A stretch of DNA of 64,000 nt from Megaustenia siamemsis (Eukaryota > Mollusca > Gastropoda > Stylommatophora > Ariophantidae). Below the pieces are notes generated by a model. That model saw only the letters and a list, made by a program, of their open reading frames with translations, did no database searches and was not told where the DNA came from. A program made the translations under genes and the position numbers. Within the stretch, counting starts at the first letter, position 1; each line of letters opens with the position of its first letter. The DNA lies in NCBI GenBank assembly GCA_032433765.1, contig JAVIAB010000047.1, forward strand, positions 14,497,107 to 14,561,106. The letters are read 5' to 3'. This document shows positions 52,831 to 63,235 of this stretch, in pieces.

Positions 52831-53089
52831 AAAAATGGGAAAAAATTAATCTGTGGTTTCATTATGACATTATCCTCGCCTGATGTTTTAGATAGTGAGA
52901 TCCGATGTCTAGTCCACTTGAATAATGACAACACACAGTTGTTATGGCATTCTACAATTACACAGGACAGATCCTGTATGGGCTTCAAGACAAGTATATG
53001 TTTAAGCACAATAATGTCTATTTTGAAAACTAAAATCAAACATCTTAGAAAAACATCTGCTAACAAATGTCTCAAGAAACTTTTTGCTA

Positions 53090-53390
53090 ATTTATAACAA
53101 ATGAAAGAAATTTACCAATAATTTATAACAAGCAAAAGAAATTTACCAATAATTTATAATAAGTAAAAGAAATTTACCAATAATTTATAACATAGTTTAT
53201 AACCAACGAAAGAAATTTACCAATAATTTATAACATAGTTTATAACAAATAAAAGAAATTTACCAATAATTTATAACAAGTAAAAGAAATGTACCAATAA
53301 CTTATAACATAGTTTATAACAAACGAAAGAAATTTACCAATAATTCATAATTAATAAAAGAAATTTGACAATAATTTATAAGAAAGAAAA
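53090..53390. repeat. 31-bp tandem array
   Basis: About nine copies of a unit like aatttataacaaacgaaaga plus aatttaccaat. Confidence 0.93.
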
Positions 53391-53760
53391 GAACACTATG
53401 TTAACACCTGAATAAATTTATCAACCAGTTTTTTTAACAAATATATCAACTTTATGCTTACACCTCAAGAGATTTTTGTCAAGGACAAGGACGTATTTTT
53501 TAAATATATATATGCCAAAAATTATGTTAACTAAAAAAATGTATAAGTAAGTTGTTATTTTTAAAAAAATGAATTGACATTATGTGAGCATTTCAATAAT
53601 CTATAAATGGTTTATAAAAAAAACTGTCCACTGTTATGTTTGCACCTCAAGAAATTTACAAACTATGTTTTATAATTTTTGTAATGTCTAAATCATGTTA
53701 ATATCTCAAGAAATGTGTCTAAAACCTAACAAATCTGTTAATATTTTATTTATACATCAG
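53391..53760. other. Unassigned AT-rich
   Basis: Loosely repetitive (cctcaagaaattt recurs at about 53465, 53646 and 53708), probably an old satellite. Confidence 0.4.
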
Positions 53761-53980
53761 TCATCATTTTTGAACATACAGTGATGAGAGAAAAGTTGGA
53801 GTTTTTGTGAGAAGAGGGAAAAATATATATCGCAGAAAAGAGAGGAAAACAAAGAAAGAAGAGTTTAAGAGCATGGCTTAGGTAGGAAATCCAACAGCTG
53901 AAGTGAGATACATCTGTAGAGATAGATGGTACGGATAGACATGATCACCTATGCCAGCAAGGGACTATAATTAATGATGC
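53760..53980 (+). mobile_element. RTE-E 3' end, very decayed
   Basis: Recognised by ttgaacatacagtgatgaga, gaagagtttaagagcatggc and gacatgatcacctatgccag, matching the other RTE-E ends. Confidence 0.6.
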
Positions 53981-54029
53981 TGATGTCAAGAAATTAATCA
54001 AAAATTGTATACATCACAATAACTGTTTA

Positions 54030-54215
54030 ATTGTAGGCTCAAAACAGGTTTCAACAGAATGAAGGATCATATTTTCAAAACCCTAAGGATAGGAACGACT
54101 AATGAATGTGACTGTAGTACAGACAAAATGATTGCTGAGCATCTGGTACAATCATGCTCAAACATGATGAATGAGAAGGCTCTTGTGGCCATCACAGGCA
54201 CCATGCTAGGGCTAG
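54030..54215 (+). mobile_element. Ingi-like LINE, C-terminal fragment
   Basis: LKTGFNRMKDHIFKTLRIGT, then ECDCSTDKMIAEHLVQSC, parallels the C-terminus of the intact element (LRTGHNRLHSHMYTKFKIGT and CTCGQAPQTAEHILQDC), including the CxC...H...C knuckle. 5' truncated, opposite strand to the intact copy. Confidence 0.8.
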
Positions 54216-54239
54216 TTGTATGGAGATGTTCTATCTATA

Positions 54240-54790
<551 letters not shown>

Positions 54791-54867
54791 TGACCTTTCA
54801 ATCCATAGCCGGCCCATTGGGCTTAGACCCAGAAACTCCTTCTCTTATCTAATTTTTTATTCTAGCA
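54791..54867 (-). mobile_element. RTE-B 3' end, left part (split by the intact LINE)
   Basis: tgacctttcaatccatagcc through tttattctagca. The remainder of the same copy continues at 58928-58985. The split is caused by insertion of the 4.06-kb LINE. Confidence 0.92.
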
Positions 54868-54903
54868 TCTATCTATCTATCTTTCGTTCGCCTGAAGCAT
54901 TGT

Positions 54904-57900
54904 CTATATCTGCAATGTCGTTTCCTGTATAAATGTTACTGTCTTTTGTAATTCTTGCAGTGGCCCATATAGTTTTGTCTGTAGTGTTGTATCTATGGGC
55001 CAATGGATTTTCCTCAGTCTACTATATTCAGTGCAGTCTTGAAGTATGTGTTCAGCAGTCTGGGGCGCCTGTCCACATGTACAAGTAGTTGAGGTGCCGA
55101 TCTTGAATTTTGTATACATGTGACTATGGAGTCGATTGTGTCCTGTTCTGAGACGTATAATGATAACTTGTTCATATCTATTCATATTATAAAAGGCATC
55201 CTGATTTGGGGCTTGTGGTCCTCTGATTGATTTGATTATCTGTTTCTTATGATGGTATGTAACAGGTGTATCTAGTTGTGTGCCTGTTGAACCTTCCTTT
55301 GCCAACTGATCTGCTTTCTCATTTCCTGGTATTCCACAGTGAGATGGGATCCACTGCAGGGCAACCCTGTGGTGCTTGCAGAGTTCAGTCAATAAGGTCT
55401 GCAGATGTGGTAATTTTCTGGATTGTAGTGCCTGGAGTACTGATCTTGCATCTGTCAAAAACACTACAGGCTGCGGGCTAAGATTAATGTTCAGCAGTTT
55501 TTCTATTGCTAACTTTATTGCTTGTATTTCTGCATCATAATTGTGACAATATTTCCCTGTTGCTATTTTATTCATATCCCTAGTGTTATTTGGGTATTCT
55601 ATATATGCACCTGCTCCCCCATTTTTTACTGCATTCTGTGCTGATCCATCTGTATACACACGAATCCATAGGTCTTGTGGGTATTCTTCATCCAGGAAAC
55701 TGAGAGTTATTGTTTTTCGCTGTAGACTATTCTGTTCCTCTTTATCAACTATTCCTTTCACTTCTGTCCGTATTTGAACTGATAATCCAGATTCCTCTGT
55801 CCAGGGAGTCTGTTCTGGTATGGGCAGTAGGGGGTTAACAGCTCTTGGCATGTCTGGTGTTTGTCTACTAATACGCTTGGCTTGGTGGATAAAACTGCTT
55901 CTCTTAAGTCGTCCCAATGCAAGATTTTGGAATCGGTCCTTCATTGGATGTCTCGGCATGCAAGCAAATTTTTCTGCCTGTATCAGCACCTTTGTGTCCC
56001 TCCGTTCTCTCAGTGCTGGTATCCTCCACAATTTCTCCATCTCTAATATTGGTGTTGATTTCATTGCTCCTGTGATGACCCTAAGTGCCTGGTTTTGTAC
56101 TTTATCCAGTTCTTGAAGTGTGGTGTTTGATGCTGAACACCATGCAGATGATCCATATTCTAAATGTGGGCGTATACTCTGTTGGTAAACTTTACTGAGT
56201 ATTTTCCCACTCGCACCCCACGTAGTTCCACACAGCTTTCTTAGAATAGCCAATTTTCTCCTTGCTTTTTGGGTTGCCTTATTTATCTGCTGTTTCCAAG
56301 ATAGTTTGTTATCAAATGTAACTCCGAGATACGTAGCCTGTATGTCTTCTTTCACAGGCTCATTGTTTATATAGATGGCTCCTGCTTTTTGTTTTGGGGA
56401 AAGAGTGAAAAGTGTAGTACTGCATTTGTCTGTATTGATGCTGATACACCATCTATTTGTCCATGAATTCAGTGCATTCATAGCTCTTTGTAACAATTTG
56501 GAGGCCACTGTTGCATACTCCTCTGTGCACCACATTACCAAGTCATCTGCATACATTGCCACTTTGATACCATGTGGTAGTTCAGTAACTAGGTCATTGA
56601 TGTAGATCAGAAAAAGTGTTGGAGATAGTACCCCTCCCTGTGGAACGCCCTGGCGCAGTAAGACCTTCTTACTCTTAAGACCATCCAGTTGCACTCTGGC
56701 TCTCCTGTTATGCAGGTATGCTTTGACCCATTTGTACATCCTGCCATTTACTCCATAATTTCTCAGTTTCTTCAAAAGCCCTTCCTTCCATACCTTATCA
56801 AATGCTTTCTTTAGGTCTATCCATGCTGCTAGTACCAGTTTCTTTTCTTGAAACGCATCCTCAATTTCCTGGGAAAGATAGGTTGCCTGATCTTCGGTAG
56901 AGTAACACTGTCTAAAGCCTGCTTGTTGTGGGACAAGGAGATTTTCACTTTCCAGGTACCACTGCAGTCTGAGATTGATTATACGTTCCATTGTTTTACA
57001 CAAACAGCTTGTAAGGCTGATTGGTCTATAGCTGGATGTCATTGAACCATCTTTTCCTGGCTTTAGTAATGGTATCATAATTGCTTCTCTCCATGCCTGT
57101 GGCACTTTACCTGTGATCCAGCAAATGTTGTAGATCTGCAGTAGTTTTGCTTTAGCTGCAGTTCCCAAGTTCTTAATCATTTCATTAGACACTCCATCAC
57201 TACCTGGTGACTTTTTCATTTTTAATTTGGATATTGCCAGCTCTAGCTCTCTTTGTGTAATGGGTATTTCCATGACTTCATGTGCAGTCTCTTCTTGTCT
57301 TGCATTTTGTTGTTTTAGACGGGTCTCTTGACGTTTCTCTAGGCTAATTTCAATATTGTTGTCATTTGCAAAGGAGTCTGCAAAGTGATTTGCTGCATGT
57401 TTACCTGTTAGAATGTTTCCATCCTTCTTCAGTGTAATTTTTGTGTTCCCTTCTGTACCCTCATCATTCAGCTGTTTTACAAGCTTCCACACTTTTCTTG
57501 TGTCTCGTTCTAGATTCATGTACTCTGTTTTCTCTTTCCAACTTCTCCGTCTGGCTTGTAGTTTAGCCCATTGAAATTTGGCTTTAGCATGCTGATAGTT
57601 ATTGTGGTGTTCCTGGCAGGGGTTATTTTCTGCTTGTTTTCGAGATGTTTCCATGTCATTGTGCAGTTGCTCTAGTTCACTATTCCAGTATGGTTTGTAG
57701 TGTTTCCGTGCCCCTCTGGGTATTGTTTCACTGGCAGCTTGTATTATTAGTCTACTGAATTCATCAACTATTTTGTTGATGTCTCTGTCTGTATTTAGAT
57801 CTTTAGTCAGTACACTGGTGTAATGTTGATACATTTTCCAGTCTGCCTTTTTGTAATTCCATCTGGAGAGAGTGCTGCTCTCCCTGACGGCCTCATTTTG

Positions 57901-58737
57901 CACCACTAAAAAGACAGGTCGGTGGTCGCTGCCTCCAAGTTGTTTCCCAACAATACGTGTGATATTCCAATCCAGGTCTGGTGAATGGAAAGCAAGGTCT
58001 GGTGTAGATGTGGTATGCCATGATCTGGAATAGAATGTTGGTGGATCTGTTGCCTGGTTTAATAGTATAAGCCCATTGTCATCCTGCCAATTTTCAAGTT
58101 CTTCACCTCTCTTGTCCATATCTTCATAGCCCCAGCTCTGTGAATGGCTGTTAAAGTCTCCACATACAATTATTCTTTCTTTTAATGTAATTGTGTCTAG
58201 TGCTAGTGGGCGGTCACTCGGACAGTAGTAGTTTAGTAGATGGAAGTCTGTATTTCCTGTCCTGAGGTGCAGTATTTGATATTCCGCCCCATCCATATAC
58301 ACTTCAATCTGACATGCATTAATGTTGTTCCTTACAAGAGTCAGTATTCCGCCCTTTTGTCTGTTTTTCCTGTCAGATCGGTAGCACTGGTATCCCCTAA
58401 TCTTCAAGGCTATGTCGTTGTTTAGATGGGTTTCCTGCAAACAGCATATGCTTACTTGTTCTTCATGCAGGATATTTTCTAATTCTATCTTTTTACTGTA
58501 CCCATCTCTTTTGCTGTTGATGCCTTCAGCATTCCAGTGCATTATTTTGAGTGGTCTTATTTTGGGTTGGCCAGTAACTCTATTCTCTCGCCCCCTGACT
58601 CCACAGAGCGATTGAGAAGGACATCCAGTAATATAGGTTGGGCCCTTTCGAGGCTGAGGGCCCGGCGCTGCACCTGCCTGAGTGTCCATCACAGGGCGAG
58701 TGCCATATCGATTTGCAGTTATAGGCATGCTTCCCAT
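54904..58737 (-). CDS. LINE polyprotein: AP endonuclease, reverse transcriptase, RNase H
   Basis: 1277 residues, no stops. Endonuclease (about 60-280): MHWNAEG at 66-72, CLQETHL near 99-105, CGDFNSHS at 192-199, GSDHRP at 269-274. RT (about 500-820): KSPGSDGVSNEM at 509-520, IDLKKAFDKV with the first catalytic Asp at 641, [14 protein letters not shown] near 696-709, YADDLV at 729-734. RNase H (about 1024-1150): YTDGS (D1030), YDAEIQA (E1070), TDARS (D1096), PSHCGIPGNEKADQLA (His and final Asp). C-terminal knuckle CTCGQAPQTAEHILQDC. All catalytic residues are present, so it could encode active enzymes for target-primed reverse transcription. The first ATG is used; a start nearer residue 60 is possible. 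Confidence 0.95.
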   Translation of the reverse strand: MGSMPITANRYGTRPVMDTQAGAAPGPQPRKGPTYITGCPSQSLCGVRGRENRVTGQPKIRPLKIMHWNAEGINSKRDGYSKKIELENILHEEQVSICCLQETHLNNDIALKIRGYQCYRSDRKNRQKGGILTLVRNNINACQIEVYMDGAEYQILHLRTGNTDFHLLNYYCPSDRPLALDTITLKERIIVCGDFNSHSQSWGYEDMDKRGEELENWQDDNGLILLNQATDPPTFYSRSWHTTSTPDLAFHSPDLDWNITRIVGKQLGGSDHRPVFLVVQNEAVRESSTLSRWNYKKADWKMYQHYTSVLTKDLNTDRDINKIVDEFSRLIIQAASETIPRGARKHYKPYWNSELEQLHNDMETSRKQAENNPCQEHHNNYQHAKAKFQWAKLQARRRSWKEKTEYMNLERDTRKVWKLVKQLNDEGTEGNTKITLKKDGNILTGKHAANHFADSFANDNNIEISLEKRQETRLKQQNARQEETAHEVMEIPITQRELELAISKLKMKKSPGSDGVSNEMIKNLGTAAKAKLLQIYNICWITGKVPQAWREAIMIPLLKPGKDGSMTSSYRPISLTSCLCKTMERIINLRLQWYLESENLLVPQQAGFRQCYSTEDQATYLSQEIEDAFQEKKLVLAAWIDLKKAFDKVWKEGLLKKLRNYGVNGRMYKWVKAYLHNRRARVQLDGLKSKKVLLRQGVPQGGVLSPTLFLIYINDLVTELPHGIKVAMYADDLVMWCTEEYATVASKLLQRAMNALNSWTNRWCISINTDKCSTTLFTLSPKQKAGAIYINNEPVKEDIQATYLGVTFDNKLSWKQQINKATQKARRKLAILRKLCGTTWGASGKILSKVYQQSIRPHLEYGSSAWCSASNTTLQELDKVQNQALRVITGAMKSTPILEMEKLWRIPALRERRDTKVLIQAEKFACMPRHPMKDRFQNLALGRLKRSSFIHQAKRISRQTPDMPRAVNPLLPIPEQTPWTEESGLSVQIRTEVKGIVDKEEQNSLQRKTITLSFLDEEYPQDLWIRVYTDGSAQNAVKNGGAGAYIEYPNNTRDMNKIATGKYCHNYDAEIQAIKLAIEKLLNINLSPQPVVFLTDARSVLQALQSRKLPHLQTLLTELCKHHRVALQWIPSHCGIPGNEKADQLAKEGSTGTQLDTPVTYHHKKQIIKSIRGPQAPNQDAFYNMNRYEQVIIIRLRTGHNRLHSHMYTKFKIGTSTTCTCGQAPQTAEHILQDCTEYSRLRKIHWPIDTTLQTKLYGPLQELQKTVTFIQETTLQI

Positions 58738-58854
58738 TGGCGTGAGTGCGTGGCATCCTGATTTTTGTAGTGCGCCTTTTGGCTGGTTGCCTCCGACTTC
58801 AGCACTTAAAATTGCTAGAGCAGACTGTGGTCTTGCACGGGTGTAGGAAGGCCT

Positions 58855-58927
58855 GGCCAGTCTTGGTTTTCAGTCCCTGGTGACTGTTAAGCCCCATCCC
58901 CACGACAAGGAGCTGGCCTTGATGGGG
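58855..58927 (-). ncRNA. Candidate HDV-like self-cleaving ribozyme at LINE 5' end
   Basis: Reading from the exact element 5' end: P1 CCCCATC (58927-58921) pairs with GATGGGG (58898-58892). P2 GGCCAG (58918-58913) pairs with CTGGCC (58860-58855). P3 TCC (58911-58909) pairs with GGG (58901-58899) around a 7-nt loop. P4 CAGTC/GACTG (58886-58882, 58875-58871) has a 6-nt loop. The joining stretch AAAACCAAGA before P2' could supply the catalytic cytosine. Order and nesting match the HDV ribozyme fold. The P1.1 pairs were not identified. Confidence 0.55.
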
Positions 58928-58985
58928 TTTATTCTAGCAGTTTTCAATCCTTGTAAAGATCTTTTACCAAATCTCGCCATTTGCC
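58928..58985 (-). mobile_element. RTE-B 3' end, right part
   Basis: Continuation of the 54791-54867 copy: tttattctagcagttttcaa through aaatctcgccatttgccatc, where RTE-B similarity stops (5' truncation). Confidence 0.88.
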
Positions 58986-59414
58986 ATCTAGAAATGTTAT
59001 CAACCCTGAAATGATGAATGCTTTCTTCAAACTTATTAAGACTGATGTTTAGAGGTGTGTACACTGATGAATAAATAATTATTTCATAATAATTCTACTC
59101 CACAAGAGATCCTAACAGAATGTAACCTACCCATGACAAAATACATCAACAATATGTCAACAGCCATTACATGTGAATAAATAAATAACAGAAGAATTAC
59201 ATTTGAAAAGAAAAATTAAATTTGTCAACATTAATTTAATACAACAAAATTGTCACATTATTATACACTGGCAGTGAAACAAAGGGTACACATTAACAGC
59301 TGAAATGATATGTAGAACAAATGTATATCTTTTCTTGTGGGTACTTTCTACTTTTTTTTCTCCGTTATCTTTCTTTAGAATGAGACATGGTGAAGTTCTT
59401 ACCTCTTTCATGCA
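58986..59414. other. Unassigned
   Basis: AT-rich; nothing recognised. Confidence 0.4.
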
Positions 59415-60185
59415 ATATAATCTATCTATCTATCTATCTATTGACCTTTCGAGCCGTAACCGGCCCATAGGGCGTAGACCAAGATACACCTTCTCCTATA
59501 TGAATTTTTGTTCTAGCAGTTTTCTTTTAAAGATATTTTATCAAATCTCGCCATCTGTCTCTGTTCTGTGCAAGCAGTTCTATCTCATTGAGGGAGCCGA
59601 TTCCTGCTGCTCTTGCCTCTCTCATCAATGTTCTTCTCAGTGTCTCCCTGGGTCTTCCTCTTTTTCTTTTACCTGTTGTTTCCCATATGAGGGCTTGCTT
59701 TGCTATTCGATTATTATCTCTTCTCATCACATGTCCAACGTATGACCATCGTCTTTTCTTTATTACTGAAGATATTAGTGGTTGATTGGCGATTTCTCTA
59801 ATTTCCTCGTTTGTTTTGAATTCGTTCCATTCTATACCAAGTATTTTCCTTAGACATTTATTTTCGAATGCGTTCAACTTTGTTTCTATATCTCTTGTTG
59901 TTTTCCAGCTTTCACACGCATACGTAAGGGTTGATAGTACATTTGATTTGAATAGCCTAAGTTTTGTGTTTGTGCTAATGAGTTTTGATTTCCACAACTT
60001 TTCAAGGCTTCTGAAAGACATTGCTGCTTTAGCCAGTCTGATTCTAATTTCTTTGCTCGTATCCCCTTCTCGATCAATGTGACTTCCAAGATAGATGAAG
60101 TGATCGATCTCTTCTACTGGTTTGTTTTCCATGTATATTTTGTCACTTGTTGGAATTAAACTTTTCATGACTTTAGTCTTTAATA
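59415..60185 (-). mobile_element. RTE-B, best preserved 3' third
   Basis: 221 open codons on minus from [20 protein letters not shown] to [10 protein letters not shown], through [11 protein letters not shown] and [20 protein letters not shown]. The 3' UTR (acggctcgaaaggtcaatag) and a (GATA)5 tail at 59421-59440 are intact. 5' truncated just before the FADD segment. Confidence 0.93.
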
Positions 60186-60280
60186 TAATCACATCAATAC
60201 AAATAACAACAGAGCTAAAACTATGAATAACAACATGTTATATCAACATCCCTATATAGTTGAGAACCATGAATATTAAA

Positions 60281-60935
60281 CAAAAAACATCATCATTGAG
60301 TGCCATTTCAGCATCAAAGGTTAGCTACCATGGAGCGCCATTCCACTCTGTCTCTTGCTTTGTTGGTGCAGATTGTCAAAGGTTGACTTGTCCATTTTTT
60401 AAAATGTTATTTGTCCATGTTAGTTTTGGTCTGCCTCTGCCTCTTTTACCTTGTATTTCCCCTTCCAATATTACTTTTATTAGACTGTTGTGTCTTTTAA
60501 CATGCCCCAAAAATTGTATTTGTCTTGTTCTAATTGTGCTTAGTAGTTCTCTTTTCATTTTTAGTTGTTTTAGAACTTCACCTTTTTTTTGCTTTCCATC
60601 CAATTCTACCTATTCTTCTATAGATCCACATTTCAAATGCTTCAATTTTCTGTTCTGTTTTCTGGTCTAATATCCATGTTTCTGAACCATACAGGAATAT
60701 TGAGAAACAAGAAAACAGAGCAGAAAATGGAAGCCTTTGAAATGCGGATCTGTAGAAGAATGGGGAGAATTAGGTGGATGGAGAAGAAGACAAGCTAGGA
60801 AGAACTGAAGCAGCTGAAATTAAAAAAAAAAACTATTTAACACAATTTGAAGAAAGCAAAAGACATTTCTGGGCCATGTGATAAAACTTCTTTAATGAGG
60901 GTCATGGGTTCAAGGCAAAGAGATGAATAAACATG
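60281..60935. mobile_element. RTE-A fold-back: minus copy joined to plus copy
   Basis: 60281-60703 is RTE-A in minus orientation (tail catcatcat at left, [18 protein letters not shown], up to the stretch encoding [10 protein letters not shown]). From about 60706 the same region restarts on the plus strand (KKTEQKMEAFEMRICRRMGR, then LKQLKLK and a HVIKL-type end near 60890). The two arms overlap in sequence, so the DNA could form a hairpin. Confidence 0.8.
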
Positions 60936-61374
60936 CGAAGCTGCAGTAAAGCTGAATGTGATGGAGAAATGAAAAAAAAAGAAATAATGGTATGATTAAA
61001 GCTTTACGTAATTAATGAACGACACAAATTTGAGACGTTTCGGCTCAATAGGCCTAAACAACACTCACACAGATATGTAAGTAAGTAAAATTAGTCATAC
61101 ATAGTTAACTAATGATGAAACATCTAAAATTAAATCATTTCTAACTAGTATGAGAAATAAAAATGTCTTCCCTATATACTGCACTGTGGCAAGGAGGAAG
61201 TGAACAAGTGACACAGGATACGCGGTGTAGTTGACCAGCCGATGGGAGGGTCAAAAATAGGTAGTAGGGTTCTAAAAATATGTGGGGAATATTGTATAGG
61301 TTACCTCGACTATAACGCCACTGGCAGTGTCTATATGTATCTACACAGAGACATGTATGTATATATATATATAA
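60936..61374. other. Unassigned
   Basis: Includes gacgtttcggctcaataggc near 61038, a phrase common in dispersed repeats, and a (TA)n stub at 61362-61371. No gene recognised. Confidence 0.4.
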
Positions 61375-62820
61375 ACTGCAAATGACCATTGACTCACTTC
61401 CAAAAGAGGAACTATTATACTTACTCGGTGATTTCAATGCACGCACAGGATCTGATCAGCAATATTGGCCAACATGTCTAGGTCACCACGGCATTGGAAA
61501 AATCAACGGAAATGGCCAGCGACTCCTAGAATTCTGCTCAAATAATCACCTATGTGTAACAAATACATACTTTAATGTGAATCACAAGCATAAAGTAACA
61601 TGGCGTCATGCTAGAAGTGGTCACTGGCACCAACTAGACCTAGTTCTTACACGTAGGCAGTCTTTAAATAACATCAGAATAACACGAACATATCACAGTG
61701 CAGACTGCAACACAGACCACGCTCTAGTCATTAGTAAGATCAAAGCCAGAAGTAGTCGTATCTACAAATCAAGAGAGCCTGCAGCAGCCAAGATCAACAT
61801 CACAGCGACAAAAACCACACCAACCGAAGACATTTTTAGATCCAAGTTTGATGAACTGGTAGAAGAAGTAGAAGATGCATCAAGTGTGGATGACAATAAA
61901 GCATGCGACCTTTGTTCACTGTCAATTAATGTTCAGAAGACAGTAATACTAAATCAAGGTGACTTCAAACCTCTATCTATTACTCTAAAAGACTGCCCAC
62001 TAGAATCAGTACAGAAATTTACATATCTTGGATCCACAGTTACGCAAACCATCTCTCTTGATGAAGAAATAAACTGTCGAATTGGTAAGGCAGCTACGAC
62101 CTTCGGCAAACTCACAAAAAGGGCATGGAACAACACGAAACTAACTCAAAAGACTAAACTCTTAATATATCAAACATGTGTGCTTAGCACACTACTATAT
62201 GGATCCGAAACCTGGACAACATACTCAAACCAGGAAAAAAGACTAAATGTCTTCCACATGCGATGTCTCCGCAAAATAATGCACATCAAATGGCAGGACA
62301 AAATAACCAACTTAACTGTCCTGCAACGTGCTAAGACCCTAACAATCATCAATCATGTCGATGCTCAGAAGTCGAAGGCTAAGATGGCTGGGGCATGTCC
62401 AACGGATGGAAGAAAAACGCATTCCTAGGCAAATACTATATGGCGAGCTAAAACACGGAAAACGACAAATCGGCAGACCTAAACTACGATATAGAGATAT
62501 CTGCAAATCATCTCTGAAAGACTTCTCCATCTGTGAAAACGACTGGCAACATCTGGCAAGTGATCGCACATCATGGAGAGCACGTATAAGGAACGGTATA
62601 ACAACATTTGAGACTGTTCTAAGACAGGACTTAGAAGAGAAGAGACTCATGAAAAAGGATGGTAAACCCTGTGGACCAGCGAGCCTGACCTGTTCATTAT
62701 GTGACCGCGTGTGTTTGTCAAACATTGGTAGAATTAGCCACGAGAGAAGCTGTTCGGCAAAAACAATACCTCAAAAAATACGCAATAGCCTCCACTAGAC
62801 CGTCTGACAAGACGAAAAGG

Positions 62821-62822
<2 letters not shown>
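61375..62822 (+). mobile_element. RTE-L with in-frame internal deletion
   Basis: A 348-codon frame starts in the endonuclease (LLYLLGDFNARTGSDQ, then HQLDLVLTRRQSL and NTDHALVISK). It runs directly into the post-catalytic RT part (LSINVQKTVILNQGD, then FTYLGSTVTQTISLDEEI, LLYGSETWTTYSNQE, IKWQDKITNLTVL). The RT fingers and the xADD palm are absent, yet the frame is kept across the join near 61880-61915. A frameshift at about 62352 leads into WLGHVQRMEEKRIPRQILYG and a C-terminal [13 protein letters not shown] ... H...C finger. The tail leads into (TA)n at 62823. Non-autonomous. Confidence 0.88.
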
Positions 62823-62890
<68 letters not shown>

Positions 62891-62894
62891 GATA

Positions 62895-62945
<51 letters not shown>
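62823..62945. repeat. (TA)n microsatellite at RTE-L 3' end
   Basis: About 55 TA units with one break (ttagatatgca near 62888). Confidence 0.95.
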
Positions 62946-62949
<4 letters not shown>

Positions 62950-63235
62950 GCACATACACGGGAACCGCGATAGCTCAGTGATTAGTGAACTGGACTACCA
63001 CGGACAAGGGGCAGGGTTCGATCCCAACCGACGGTTTCCGGGTTCACCCAGCCTTAAATGGGTATCGGATTTTTTTCTGGGAAAATAAAGCAGCACGGGC
63101 GTAATACTTACCACATTACCCAAAAAATCATGTGCTGAAGGTCTGTAAAATATAGGGTCACTAAGACCATATTTCCCTATACGCCACTTGGCGTGACGGG
63201 GGTACTTTACTTTTTACTTTTACAGGCACATACAC
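62946..63235 (+). mobile_element. SINE-1, complete, with perfect 14-bp duplication
   Basis: 262-bp element (62960-63221) flanked by acaggcacatacac (62946-62959 and 63222-63235). Head ggaaccgcgatagctcagtg with box A and ggttcgatccc box B; central block cacccagccttaaatgggta; (TTTAC)n-like tail. Best copy in the window and the reference for the others. The head resembles a tRNA; pol III transcription is expected. Confidence 0.95.

Larger units (their letters stand above)
54856..58939 (-). mobile_element. Full-length Ingi-like non-LTR retrotransposon, intact
   Basis: The element proper is 54868-58927 (4060 bp, minus strand), flanked by a perfect 12-bp duplication tttattctagca (54856-54867 and 58928-58939) in an RTE-B 3' UTR. 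From its 5' end: 190 nt leader starting with a possible HDV-like ribozyme, one ORF of 1277 codons, about 20 nt of 3' UTR, and a short (GATA)n tail. A single ORF with endonuclease, RT and RNase H fits Ingi-type elements of the I superfamily. The clade call is inference. Confidence 0.92.

Noticed and set aside
62960..63035. tRNA gene
   Set aside because: Box A and box B are present, but the unit is the head of a 262-bp SINE with a target duplication and there are several copies; not a functional tRNA gene.
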